Below, one piece after another: positions 12,029 through 23,639 of a DNA stretch of 64,000 nt; positions within the stretch are counted from its first letter, which is position 1; every line of letters starts with the position of its first letter. The notes under the pieces are model-generated. The model worked only from the letters and a program-made list of their open reading frames with translations. It was not told where the DNA came from and ran no database searches. The stretch is from Dichetophora obliterata (lineage: Eukaryota; Arthropoda; Insecta; Diptera; Sciomyzidae): contig OY986438.1 of NCBI GenBank assembly GCA_963920525.1, forward strand, positions 216,373,396 through 216,437,395, given 5' to 3'. The translations under genes and the position numbers were made by a program.

Positions 12029-12540
12029 CCATTCCAGCTCAGGGATGGCTATCGCTAGAGTCGAAAGATTTGGGGAATCATTATAACATAAACCAAGGAT
12101 TGTATTGAGCATTTGTGTCGAACACATTTTTTTTTCTATGGAGCGTGAGGCGCCTTAATACAAGGGTGCTTTGCCAAGAGTCACACTTATTCTTATGCTC
12201 TGTCACTCATTCGACGAACATCTAATGTTTGTTCGTAGAATAAGTAATAATTGGCGAAGCAGCATTGTTTAAAATGATATGCAATCAGGGAATGAAAATA
12301 AACTTTAACGAACGGTTCGTTTTCGAAATGTTCTTTTTTTTAAAAAAAATCTCAATCTTTATTCCGCTTTATTTGCATATCAAATTACCTGCCATCTGAA
12401 GAATAGTACGCTGAACACATTAGAGAGAGCCAATATTTACTTCAGGTATGCGGTAATTTATTTTTTTAATTTATTTATTTTTAATTTTTTAACAACCAAA
12501 ATAATGATTCTTTTTAATTATTATTTAAGGCTGTAAAATG

Positions 12541-12909
12541 CGACAATCGGGCCTTCTTCACGACCGTTTTCTGCCACCTCCAAACCCTATCATGCATATT
12601 GATGGGCATCTGACTATCCCAGATCCTTGTGAGTATGCCGGAAAGTTATTTGTTCCCTTTTTGATTCGCCACTGCTTACCGATTTAACCTTTACATGCCT
12701 TCATGGACTGGCCCTCTATTACCCCAGTGTACGTGGTGATCTAGAAAAAAGATGCTGCAATACATGTGGTATTAACTTTTCATCCATTACAAGAGCTGCA
12801 GAGCATCGGCGCGCAGTCCACCGTGCACCAGCGCGCAAAGTGCGACCTTCACGGATTATCACACGTAGAGCTAATGAGCTTCTATGTGCAAGCGATAACG
12901 GTGGCTAAA
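12541..12909 (+). pseudogene. Captured coding scrap with a C2H2-like finger
   Basis: Two open blocks in different frames lie in a GC-richer island. The first (from 12541) reads RQSGLLHDRFLPPPNPIMHI and continues as DGHLTIPDPCEYAGKLF to a stop near 12687. The second (from about 12689 to a stop at 12909) contains CNTCGINFSSITRAAEHRRA followed by VH, a C-x2-C-x12-H-x4-H zinc-finger spacing, then a basic stretch and a short tail. I do not recognise the parent protein. It could be the end of a zinc-finger gene caught by the transposon or the tail of a transposon protein. The lack of a start and the frame break make it non-functional. Confidence 0.45.
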
Positions 12910-13744
12910 AGGAGCAGATGATTTTACCGAAAATCACATGAACATGCTGGTTGCAGTAGTCACTCTCGAGACTGCACATGAGTCCCCATGGACTGAATTA
13001 GATTGAATTCATCCTTCACCAATCTTAGAAGTTTTCATTTCAAATGACTTACTTTTACTTAATAAGTATTTTATTGTTCGATTTTTTTTCATTTTCATTT
13101 TAAACTACGATCTCAGTAGTCTTAAATTATAGTCTCAACTAGTCCTAAATAAAAATAATGAAATAAACTACGAATTTTTTTTTAATAAACCCAACACAAT
13201 GATTAACATATTTACACTGAAAGCACGTATTTTGAACAATCTCACGTAAGATTAGAGGGGGGGAAGGGGGTCTAGCCAAATCTCACGATATCTCACTAGG
13301 GGGAGTCAAAAAATCGCAAAAATCACCTCACGTAATTAATGGATGCCCCCTTATCTACTCGTCCAACTCAGTTGCTCACAAGGTTTTGCTTATTTTGCAT
13401 TATTACGAATGCAAGTAAGCTTTCGTGAACGTGGGCTTGAGAACCAGCTTAATTCGTAGTCCAAAAATAGCCCAAAACTTTATTAAGATTAAAATAAAAT
13501 AAAAATTAATTTAATCCAAAGATTGGATTAAAAATAAATCTAACATTTTTAACCGTATACACAAAGCACTGAAAATAAGAAAGCTACATATTGCGATTTG
13601 GGAAGAAAAGATTTTACTAAACAGTAGTTTTAGTTTTTTTAAAATAAATAGAGATTTAGTAGAGAAGCAATTTATTTTGAAGCAATTAATTCGGCAAAAG
13701 AGTTACACATATTGTTCGTTAATTTGTGCACTCGAAAATTTAAA

Positions 13745-14117
13745 AAAATGTACCTACTCTTAAATTTAAAGAAAAATTAAATAAAATTCATAACTTAAAA
13801 CAAGTTGTGACCTAATTTTGTTTTAGCAACCATTTTTTTAAATATTTTCTTAAATTTCGTTAATTTGGCTAGTTTTATGGGAGATATATCTAAAAGTTAA
13901 CCATTTGTAATAATCTTTAGCATGACGTTTAAGTGTAGTTAAATAAACTAAATTTACTTTTTAAAAACACAAACAAGTCATTTTATGAGGCGATGCAGTT
14001 GACCTAGAATTAAATTTTTTTTTTTTTTTGTTACTTAATTTAGGCCTTAACTCATTTGCACAAAATTTCATGACCTTATAGTTTTATAGTCTTAAAGCGC
14101 ATTTTGCGCCGATTGGT
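13745..14117 (-). mobile_element. Inverted fragment of the 51-54 kb transposon family
   Basis: Its reverse complement aligns with 51338-51725. Matching blocks include TACCTACTCTTAAATTTAAA (against 51705-51725), the AAGTTAACC with GGGAGATATATC region (against 51590-51612), GCATGACGTTTAA (against 51558), the GACCTTATAGTTTTATAGTC region (against 51380), and GCGCATTTTGCGCCG (against 51335). Divergence is considerable. The terminal repeat is missing, so it is a fragment with no own ends. Confidence 0.7.
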
Positions 14118-15660
14118 TTCATGAAACAGATGTATCAAACTTGGTTCCACGATTGAAAGAAAGATAAACATTTTTTTAAAGAATATTCAGCTATGAAAGC
14201 TGCTCATTAAATTTTTTTATTATGAAAAATAAATTCATTATTTTAATATCTGTAATCTTTCGTTTTGTTCATTTATTTTGAAGTTTATAAATACAGTTCA
14301 TTAAATTTTAACAAACATGTGCGTTGGTTCAATAAGAACAAATATTTTCGTTAAAACAACGTACAAAATCATCATTTTAAGCACATTTTCCGTTCCGCGA
14401 AGATAGTGCTGCTCCTTGGACTAATGTGGTGAAACTGTTACAAGTGAGAGCGCAGTAAAAAATCGCTCAGAGACAAAAAAGTATGAGTACGCTTTTTGTC
14501 GTAAAATTGCAAAGTTGAAATCTGATATTGGTTAAAGTATTTTTGGCTTCTTACAACCTAATGCTTGTTACATTTTGCGAACAATTCGCCAGTCAGTCCA
14601 GTCTCTTGTCGCCTTTGACCCACAAAGTCGCATGCATAACTAAACCTCAATCGGCTTCTAACGAACGAGCTGTTTGTGTCTTTGTCTTGTACTTGGATTT
14701 GTATCCAAATTTGAAATGCAATGCAACTGTTAACTGTGATACTTCAAGATCGAATGAGTTTTACATGAAAGGCGCCATGGCCTGCTCTTGAGTGTAGATG
14801 TGTGGGCGATTAAGAATAGTTCCATCAAAATTGCATGAACAAAGCCAGTAATAATACTGGCACGTCTCTTCCAGCTGTCGCTTATTTGTTTTTTAATATT
14901 GATACAGAAACCACTTTTGCTAGTTTTTGCTATAGTCATTAGCGTGAAATTGCCTTGCTGGTAACCACGATCAGTTTCAGACTGGATTTTCTTCAAAAAT
15001 ATTAATTGCGTTTCATTAGCACGGCGTGATTAATGGCTTCTGAGTTGGGAAAGTTTTAAGCAATAAGTCAATTTTATTTGGAAAACACTTTACGTCTGTT
15101 TGTATTTGTTTTCATAGTTGGCCAATACTACTATCAACAAACCGCATGCCTTCCACGACTTTGACTCAATATTGTCTTTGCAATGCTTAATGAAGCTTAG
15201 TAAATATTGAAGAAGTTCAAAATGCTTGAAATAAAAATAACTCGTATTGCTTGGAAAATATAGTCAATATCAATTCAATAACTTTAACCAGCAGTTTTTT
15301 TTTTTTTTTTGAATATCTGAAAAACACATTATTATTAGTCTGAATATATATGACAGAATTATACTTAAATTTTAAGAACTACACTCTTCAAACCTGACGC
15401 GGGAGCACCAAATAACAGTTACAATGCAAACTGCATCTTAATCATAACATCAATGTGTAAATTCAAAAATTTTTAACCAACCAAAAAATATAATTTGTCA
15501 AATTTGATAATTTATTTAAATATATTACCAGCAAATATCCGCTGCTTCGCCTGCGGTAAATATATTCAATACCATTTAAAAATCATACAAATGACATGAG
15601 TAGACATCATACAAATAAAGACAACAGCAGCGGAAAAATGTGGAAATTGTTCGAAAATTT
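14118..15660. other. Probably unique DNA, no supported gene
   Basis: 14380-15000 is less AT-rich than its surroundings and has two overlapping short open frames on opposite strands with no recognisable motif. It may be non-repetitive host intergenic or intronic sequence. Confidence 0.35.
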
Positions 15661-15666
15661 GTTTAA

Positions 15667-15827
15667 CCCCTTATAAGGATATATTTATACATATATATAT
15701 ATATTAGATATATATTTTCCACCAACGTAAGTGGTACATTTCAAGTATACAATACATCTAATGTATTCTCACAGCGTATTTCACCAAAAATGTTGATGGT
15801 AAAATATCAGCTGTGCCTTATAAAGGG
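15667..15827. mobile_element. piggyBac-like MITE with TTAA duplications
   Basis: The ends CCCCTTATAAGG and CCTTATAAAGGG are inverted and each is flanked by TTAA (15663-15666 and 15828-15831). TTAA targets with CCC-starting termini are the signature of the piggyBac superfamily. The element is 161 bp, contains a TA-rich microsatellite and has no coding capacity. Confidence 0.8.
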
Positions 15828-15831
15828 TTAA

Positions 15832-16693
15832 AGTATAAATTACTCCTGAAGACGGACAGCAAAGCTGTTCGAGGTATTGAGAAAATAAAAAATTTCTCTA
15901 GACCTAGACTTTGAGCCAAAACCAAAAATATATATTACAAAACAAAAAAGTATAAAGAGACATTGTAAAATACATTTTAATTATTATTAATACCCTGTAC
16001 CTGAAGAGAATATATTAACATTGTGAAAACGTTTGTAACGCACTAAAGGAAAAGTATATATATTCTTGATCAGCGTCATTCCTTGAGTAAAAAGCGATTT
16101 CGCGTTTGCGCAGGTAAATATTTAAATTCAAAACAAATGAATAAGTAATATAAGACGTAGCTATTTCTGTTTACTTAAAATAGTTATCTTTCGTAGTTTC
16201 GAAAATATTAGCCTTCAAAAATTTCACATTACATGCAGATTTTCAACCCTGTTACTTTTTTATCTTTCCATTTAATTCCAAAAATCTATTTTTGACGGAT
16301 GGACAATCATTGCAATTTTAGTAAACATTTTACTTTTTGCCAATGTCATTTAAAGTTTAAGTGCTATTCCTACATTTACGATGCGTTTCAAAGATATAGC
16401 TCGATTAAATAAAAAATTATCTTTTTTCAGCTGCGGATCTGAATTCAGCGCATGAAAATATGTACATATGGAACCATGTTCATTTTCTCTGATTCAAAAG
16501 TTGACCTTTATTTGTAAACCTGCATTATTTAAAAATTGAATATTGTTTCGTTTAAAGAAATTTAAACTGGACAATTACTCTAGTTAATTTTTTTCAGTGT
16601 TTTTATAAGAATGGCGGTATTTTACATTAAAAAATGCAATAACATACTGCATAAAAAACATGTTGCTGTCTCTTTTTTGCGGACCTTGTTGAC
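15832..16693. other. No gene seen
   Basis: AT-rich sequence with no long open frame, no paired terminal repeats and no recognisable motif. Confidence 0.5.
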
Positions 16694-17760
16694 TTTTTTG
16701 ACGTAGAATTACGTCTTACAGCGTTTTTAAGCACATTTAAGGATCTGACTTGAAACTTTGGGGGTGTATCTGCAGCCTTCAATATTCATTGTACAAAGGA
16801 AAAATGTATGCCAAATTATCAGTTAGAGTACGAATGAAACGAATATGTAACTTTTTTTTTTGTTTTGTCACTTCTTTAATAAAGTGACAAAGTACAAAAT
16901 AGCAGAAAATTCATACTTTCGTAGCAGCTTCAATAGCTGCTTATGCTGTTGTTATTGTTGTTGTTTTTGTTGTTGTTGTGATTGTGGTTGTTGGTTTGGT
17001 TCGCAATCGTGTCGTTTGTTGTTCTGCTGCTTTATAAAAAGTTTGTAAAATGTACATATTTAAATACACATCAGCTGCTTTAGTTTTTGTCGTTTGTTAT
17101 TGGTTTTGTTTATTTTCAGAAAGATAATACAATAGAGAATACAGATGCGTGTTGCTACAGACCCAGTCTGTTGTCGCAGGTTTTCGATTTCGTTACTAAG
17201 CATGCGTTGTGCTTTGAGAACTCTATTTAGTTTTGAAGTATGTATGTATAATAAATTCGAATTATTTATATTATGCATATTTTATCATATTAAAAATATA
17301 TTTTGTAAACTTAAATTTAAATTTGAAATTACTTTTAAAAAATACATATATAGTCAAGTCTGGATATAGTCAACTAAACTTTGCAAGGCCTGTTCATTGT
17401 ATCCAGACTTTTCGCATTTTGGAGTCTGAATTTTTTTCAAAAAATTGATGTTTTGGCTTAAATTTAAAAAAAATTTTTACATGAATTAACTTGATACATG
17501 AATCAAGTAAGTTTTTAAGTAGTTTTTTTTTACTTTTTTGCTTCTGATTCTTTGAAATGTCAGTTGCGAAAACGTTCACTATTTCGAGTTGTTCACTATT
17601 TCGGGGGTTCGTTATATCCAGATTTGACTATGTATGCTTTTTACTACAGAAAAAAGAAATAACTCATATTTTTGCGAAATATTTACATATTTATATTTAT
17701 TAAACATAAATTTTAATTAATTTATATTTAAACAAACAAAACAAGAACAACAGTTGAAAA
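16694..17760 (+). repeat. Family A dispersed repeat, copy 2
   Basis: It starts TTTTTTGACGTAGAATTACG (about 16694), with the hairpin GACGTA-GAAT-TACGTC. It has the AAACGAATATGTAA block (about 16838), the GTT-rich tract (16945-17030), GTTTATTTTCAGAAAGATAA and CAATAGAGAATACAG (about 17130), and GCATGCGTTGTGCTTTGAG (about 17200). After a TA-rich tract broken by a pogo-like MITE it has CTTTTTACTACAGAAAAAAG (about 17637) and ends near AACAAGAACAACA (about 17750). Without the MITE it is about 790 bp and gives the best view of the family. There is no coding capacity. Confidence 0.8.
17353..17628. mobile_element. Pogo-like MITE with TA duplications
   Basis: The ends GTCAAGTCTGGATATA and, on the other arm, GTCAAATCTGGATATAACGA are inverted and flanked by TA (17351-17352 and 17629-17630). 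Further inverted similarity includes CACTATTTCG-type repeats. The element is 276 bp and non-coding. It occupies the TA-rich tract of family A copy 2. Confidence 0.75.
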
Positions 17761-17908
17761 ATTATTATACAAAAAAATTTGTTTTCATAGCAGAATTACC
17801 CAGGTAGTGTTGACAGTTTTTATGGAAATCATAAGCTGTCAAAAAATTTAATCAAAAAGAGAGCGCTTTCAATTAGCCATTGTCAATAAATGAAAACGTA
17901 GCCAATAC

Positions 17909-18603
17909 CATGATTCAATTATTATAGGTTGTCCATTCGTTTGACAACACCCGTAAATATGTAAACAAAAATATATTCTCTCTCAAATATAAATGACAAC
18001 CAGGGTTTTGTGGTCTTCTATGAAAAAGTTATGTTTCAGTGTTTTGTTGTGTATTTTTTTAAAAATAAAGTAGTTATTCTATATTATGCTGTTAGCATTA
18101 AAAAAGTGTGCATTGCGTTTATAATAATTATTTCTTTGATAAATATTATTGAAAATTGTTTTCAAACTTTGTTACGAGCCGTTTTTTTTCAATGAAAATA
18201 TAAATTGCTACTATTAAGTTGTAATTATTAAAATAATAATGCCTTCAACATGCGGTATTTGCAAAACAGTTTATTCTGGTGATAAAATTCTAAAATAAAA
18301 TGTGCCAGTGGATCCAATAAGCCATCAGCGGTGAGAATACATTTGCACAACAAAATATTGAAAGTAGCTTTTTAAAAACTCACTTAAATTTTCTATCAAA
18401 ACAAACAAGTAGCACAAAACGCAGTAGAAAAATGTATCCTTTGGTATTTAGTACTGCGAAAAAGTTTGATATTCCTGCAACTGATTACTTTGATGGCATT
18501 ACAAATTTACTCTTTTGCTCTCCTCTTCAATTTTACGGGTGTATATCTTCATTCTTGTGAGTAAACGTCAAATTAATGAACAACCTATAGTAATTGAATC
18601 ATG
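17909..18603. mobile_element. P-superfamily-like non-autonomous element
   Basis: The left end CATGATTCAATTATTATAGG and the right end CATGATTCAATTACTATAGG are inverted over about 37 bp with few mismatches. They are flanked by an 8-bp repeat, GCCAATAC (17901-17908) and ACCAATAC (18604-18611). CATGAT-starting termini with 8-bp duplications are the known signature of P elements, and the continuing GGTTGTCC resembles that family too. Inside, MPSTCGICKTVYSGDKILK (from 18240) has a CxxC start that could be the worn first part of a THAP DNA-binding domain, but the frame closes at once. It is a 695-bp internally deleted copy. Confidence 0.75.
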
Positions 18604-18619
18604 ACCAATACTAAAAATG

Positions 18620-19540
18620 TTGAAGTGAAAAAAATAGATTAACCTCAGCAGCTGCAGGTGCGTATGTTCCAAATAGAATATATATTCTTACCAAGTTGTG
18701 TATTTTTGGCAGGTAAAGAATATGTTTTGTGCCATGATATATTTATTACATTTTATCTTGAGTGACTTGAGTGATTTTACATTGAGTGACTCAGCTTAAG
18801 CGGGCAGCTTTTTTTATTTCAATATAAAATTATAAGATTTTAATATGTGTATCCAAACTTTTGCAAAGAAGTGACAGTTTTGCCAACCTGCCTTATAGTT
18901 TTCAACCCTGATTTTTTCGGAAGATGATCCAAAAATAAAATATTTTTTTACAACTTAAAGGATCTTTTAAAGTTAGTTTAGAATAAGTCAAGAGTTATGT
19001 TGTTTAAATTTAGTTTTATTTACTCTCAAAGTTCAGTCGAACAATGAAAATAGCACTTTTTAACACCCTGCATCTTCTGTTTCGCATGCAATAAAAAATC
19101 ATTATTTTCATCATTTTTTCATTTTTTGAACCCTTCTAACATGCAAAATGGCTTCATGAGTTCTCAGCTATGCCGCTTGAATGATGGTTGTACAAAATAT
19201 ATTGCTGATCATCCCTCACCGCAGTCGCTGCTGCGGATGAAGAAAGTGATGGCTTCATCACTTCTTATTTTCTCTCGTAATGAACACAGTGAGGTCGGGG
19301 AGTTTTGTTGTATGGCACGAACGAACACATTCTGTCGGAAGACGAGGCACAACGACGCACAACATAAGTTCAGTGACTGGACTCATGAACAAATATAACA
19401 ATCGATGGATTGCTTGAGTTATAAAACATACCCATGAATTCGGTTGTGCATTTGTTGAATGAATGAATTCATGCAGATGTTTAGTAAATATCTTCTGAAA
19501 TCTAAGTACAGAGGAATGCGTGCAGCCAGATCGTCGTTGA
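18620..19540. other. Mostly unremarkable DNA flanking a hAT MITE
   Basis: 19120-19540 is less AT-rich and has overlapping open frames on both strands without a recognisable domain. It is continuous with 19982-20095 across the MITE, so it may be unique host sequence. Confidence 0.35.
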
Positions 19541-19548
19541 CTGAGACG

Positions 19549-19973
19549 CAGAGCTGTAAAATCGGCATTCATATTCAGAATTTTAAGTACAACTGAATAA
19601 CAACATAAGAATGCATTCAATGAATGCAAAATTAATTTATAAATAAAATTTTTAATTCACATTAATTTTTAAAAAAAAATATTAATTATTCATTTTCGTT
19701 ATTCGGAATAATAAATAATTTTTTTTATTCACTTGAATGCCATTCACAAAGAATGCAATTCACAAAGAATTTCAGAATTTACAATCAATCTTTTTTGATG
19801 ACGAAAATTAATTATTGAAATGAATAATTATTCATTTTTTTAAAAATAAATTTGAATTAAAAATTTTATTTTTAAATCAATTTCGCATTCATTGAATGCA
19901 TTCTTATTTCGTTATTCACTGATTTCCTTTTTTGTGAATAAAATCAAATTGAATGCATTCTTTTACAGCTCTG
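19549..19973. mobile_element. hAT-type MITE with perfect 8-bp duplication
   Basis: The ends CAGAGCTGTAAAA and TTTTACAGCTCTG are inverted. CTGAGACG flanks both sides (19541-19548 and 19974-19981). Subterminal GAATGCATTCAATGAATGC-type repeats are also inverted, and the interior is AT-rich palindromic sequence. CAG-starting ends with 8-bp duplications fit hAT. The element is 425 bp. Confidence 0.88.
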
Positions 19974-20099
19974 CTGAGACGCACGGCGAAGCCTTTTACG
20001 CGCAAGGATCAGCTGGGAATTGCATTGCTCACACTAGAGTAGCAGGTGTGCGACAGGCGCAAGGGAAAGAGGGACTTGGTAAATTGTTACTCTAAGTTA

Positions 20100-21700
20100 C
20101 TCAACGATGAATTGTCCGCCTGACAATATATATCGCTTGTTTTCAGAACCTTAACTCAGAACACAAAATATAAATTTATTCTGCTTTTAAAAACAAGCGA
20201 CTCATATTTTGCAATTGAATTTGATCCAAGGGCGTCCACAGGATTTGTTCTAGGGTGGCACAAAGGCATAAAGGAGTCTAGAATGAACATAAAGAAAATG
20301 TAACCTATATAATGCTATTTTCTGAGATTTTTGGTACTAATTTTGTTATCATGATACGCTGGTTGACACACGTTTGTACACATAAAAAAATTTTATGAGT
20401 TTCAAAGATGGGGTAAAAATCTTTCTCGTACCATCCCCGAAACATTTTCAAATTTAATTTAAAACATTTTTTTCTCAACAAATATTCTTAGTAATTTAGT
20501 AAATTAAATAATGTGAGGTCTCCTTTATCCCTAAATAAAATCGCATTAATTACTATTTAGCCCCCAAGTTTTCCTCTTTTCAAATAAGAATACACAAAAT
20601 TCCAAATATATTTTTTTTAAATAAATACAACCAGCAAGATTTTTAGACAATTTTTTCCAGTTTTGGAGGCCTATAACTCATAAGCCAATTGCGAGCGGAA
20701 ATTTATCAGATTTGGCTATTCTTAAAATGTTCCCCGCATGGACATCAACTGACCTTTTTATTTTTTCAATATGCATCAGTTCTAGCAGCATGCAAGTTCC
20801 TAAAATCCATACCTATTATATGAATTATTAAAAAAAAATTTTTTTTTTTAATTCGAAACGTATGAAAAAATATATAAATAGTTACATGAGTAGATGGGCT
20901 CCATTAATTTTTTAAACATATTCCAGAACCTCCCTGCAAGGCTTGATTCTAAATCCTGGATGTAATATAAGCACGTAACGCGAAAAAGTCCAGAAAATTC
21001 TCAAAATGGAGAATGAATTTGAAGAAGTATAAAATAAATGTTTCAAATCGAGTTTCCTATTTAAATTTTAGTCATACAAAAACTTTTGACCATATAACAT
21101 TCTAATGTAAAAACGTTTTCTTAAAAAGAATTTGCCGTCAGATTTTTTTAAAACTAATTGCATGATTTAAAATTACCCTACTTAATTCAGAATCTCGTAA
21201 TTTTTTTCGCTTTTGAATCAGAAGCTTTTCCCTAGCCTAGATCGCTGCAATTTTCTCAAATTTAAATGCTGCAAGATTGTTAAAAATTTTATTAAGTTTA
21301 CGACAAATTAAAAAATAATCCCAATTGGATCATCTTTCTGACAGAAAAATGATTTTTTTTAGCCGACTTTTGGGAAAGCATTTAGTTTTTTAAATTTATT
21401 TTACTTTGTTTTCTTCTTGTGTTTAATTAATTTAAAACATAAATTTGCTTATCGCTCAAGTTTATATGCGTTATTGGCTTAAATGCACCTTACCATCCGT
21501 TGCTCCGAAGAATGATCTTCGACTTATAGGGATATCATTCCTTATCATTCCCCAATTTCTCGTAAGAATCACATCGTAATTTCTTCCATTGCATTCGTAG
21601 TATTTACTAATGGCTTCGTACTATTTAGTATTAGTTGAGTTTAAAAAATTTACAACCGAAATCTTTCAGCCTGGCTTCTCGAACAATTACCGAACCTAAG
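20100..21700. other. No gene; degraded repeat DNA
   Basis: Long A/T runs and no open frame with a recognisable product. GGGCGTCCACAGGATTTG near 20231 looks like a transposon terminus, but no matching end was found. Confidence 0.45.
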
Positions 21701-21714
21701 GAAATGTATTATTG

Positions 21715-21800
21715 CAAAGTAGTCATAGTCTACTGAAAGAGTACGTGGTCAGTAAGCTAAAAAACCGTGGTTCAAACCCCAGCTCAGATAGAATTTTTTT
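21715..21800 (+). repeat. tRNA-derived SINE head or tRNA relic
   Basis: TAGTCTACTGAAAGAGTACG, then GTCAGTAAGC and then GTGGTTCAAACCCCAGCTC follow the order of D arm, anticodon arm and T arm, with a good B box GGTTCAAACCC at about 21770. A T-rich stretch follows. The anticodon stem is poor and the acceptor stem unclear, so a SINE or decayed tRNA is more likely than a working gene. Confidence 0.5.
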
Positions 21801-21849
21801 TTCGTTATTAGTAAATGTAATAAATGTATTCGTACAATATACATTTGTT

Positions 21850-23020
21850 TTTGTACGAATACAAATAAAATATTTGTAATATGTACCAAACTACATCCAA
21901 ACTACGAATCCTATTCGTGACTGAAAACTACGAATAAAATTCATAGAATGGACACAGTTATTAGTAATGTTTACACACAAAATTTTTTGAGTGTAAGAAT
22001 ACGTATTGAAAAGTGTCTGTGAAACAAGGGTAAATAAAATTGTATCGTAACTTATCGTAAAATATCGTAAAGGCATGCATGGTTTTGCCTTAGCTTAATT
22101 TATAAATATACTTAAAAAAAAGAATTTTTGAGTTCTCTAAAAAATATGTAAATATTAATCAAAATACATGTTCCTGCTAAATTGTACACTCCTACAAATC
22201 AAAACGACGTTTTTACTAAAAACTTTCTAAAATCCCTAATTTTGAGCGCAACATACAATTACAATTACAATTTAGAAAGTTTTTTGACTCTCCCGTAAAA
22301 TTTTTTAATTGTAGCTTACGTTGGAAATATTTTAAAAAAAATCACTGCCTAGGGGTGACAAGCGCCTCCCCCTTCCCCCCGTACGCCCAATGTGATGATC
22401 GATGGTTTATCTCATGTTCTAACTTTATGTTTTCGAAGTCGCTGAACATGATTTGTGGTTTAGCTCGATATAGGTTTCTATTACAATTCAAGCACGAACA
22501 CAAAATTGACAAAAAAAAATTATATATTTTCATATTCAATGCTTGACAGCAAGAGCTTGAAATTTTTCGACCAATCCAAATAAGCCAGATTTTTGGCCCA
22601 TAAAAAAAATCATGAAAACCTTGTTATTTTGAAGCCTTTCTTTTTCAAGATATGATCTAGAAGCTGAAAAAGAAAGTTCAAAAAAAGGAAGTATGCGTAA
22701 TTAGCACCGAATACATTCTGAAAAGAATTTTTGCTATCTTTGAAATATTTATACGAACTATAAAACTTCTTATTTGAGAATCCTTTTAAACGATAAATTG
22801 CACACCAATTTTTTGCAGAAATTTAATATATTTCTTTTTTTGCTTATTTTTGACATCATTAAAATATTCAGAACTTATTAACTAAAACAAAGTTGCTTCA
22901 ATACAACTTAAAGAACAGCTGATTGATATACGAGACTAGCCGAAAACTATAAAAAAGGAACCTTGTGAAAAAACTGCAAAAATTTTCTGATATACGGCAT
23001 CGGTATCAGTGATCTGCAAC
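21850..23020. other. No gene seen
   Basis: AT-rich sequence. Short open frames have no recognisable motif and no paired element ends were found. Confidence 0.5.
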
Positions 23021-23023
23021 AAG

Positions 23024-23630
23024 TTTTTTTTTTTTTTTTTTTTTTAGACTGAACCAACGCTCAGGGGATGCCCCCTATAAATGCGTAAGCATTGTGTTGA
23101 TTCGGAAGATGGGTGATAGTTAGTTGGAGGGTGGATAGATGGAGTAGTGTCGGTGAAGATTTGTTTTGAATTTGCACAGCTCAAAACTGCCGGGAAACAC
23201 GCTCGCAGGGAGACTATTCCACAACTTAACCGCGCGACTAAAGAACGAATTATCGCGGTAATGCGAGGTTCTATTAGGCATCGATGCAATGGTAAGGGGG
23301 TGGGCTTGGACAGCTGCCCGAGTGGACCTGGGAAACACACGAGCTGGTGGCGTCAGGCCATGTATCTCCCTTGAACACTTCCCATGGTAATACCTATACA
23401 GAAGGCTTAGGCAACCTACATTACGTCGATGCCCAAGAGAGTTGAGAGAGGATGAAATACTTTCATCCCCTATCAAATATATCGCACGACGTTGAATTCG
23501 GTCCAGAAGCTCCAAATAAGATTTTGAAGCCCCTGCCCAAATGTGCGAAAGTAAATTGAAACTCAAGCTACTAGAAAAAAAATAAGCTTTGACTTGAATT
23601 GTAAGCACTTGATTTGTTTCTTCCCTAGAA
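23024..23630 (-). pseudogene. 5'-truncated LINE with poly(A) tail
   Basis: The minus-strand frame 23608-23120 ends like a non-LTR RT ORF2. It has SHIWAGASKSYLELLDRIQR and AIYLIGD, then LYRYYHGKCSREIHGL, then FFSRAVKLWNSLPASVFP with FKTNLHRHYS. These match the conserved tail beyond the palm domain. After the stop a short 3' UTR leads to a run of about 22 T at 23024-23045, which is the poly(A) tail on the minus strand. Catalytic motifs are absent, so the copy was dead on arrival. It is a different family from the LINEs at 4.7-7.3 kb and 33.6-38.0 kb. Confidence 0.88.
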
Positions 23631-23639
23631 TACGCGGCT

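Larger units (their letters stand above)
10440..13350. mobile_element. 2.9 kb TIR element with TTA duplications, PIF/Harbinger-like
   Basis: The left end GGGGACGTCCATTAATAATA and the right end (reverse complement GGGGGCATCCATTAATTACG) are flanked by TTA at 10437-10439 and 13351-13353. Both subterminal regions repeat TCTCAC and G-run motifs (AATCTCACTAACTCTCACG near 10491; AATCTCACGATATCTCAC near 13281). A 3-bp TTA duplication with GGG-starting ends fits PIF/Harbinger, but no transposase with that signature is present, so this copy is non-autonomous. It carries a short tandem array, a fold-back MITE and a coding scrap. Confidence 0.75.
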
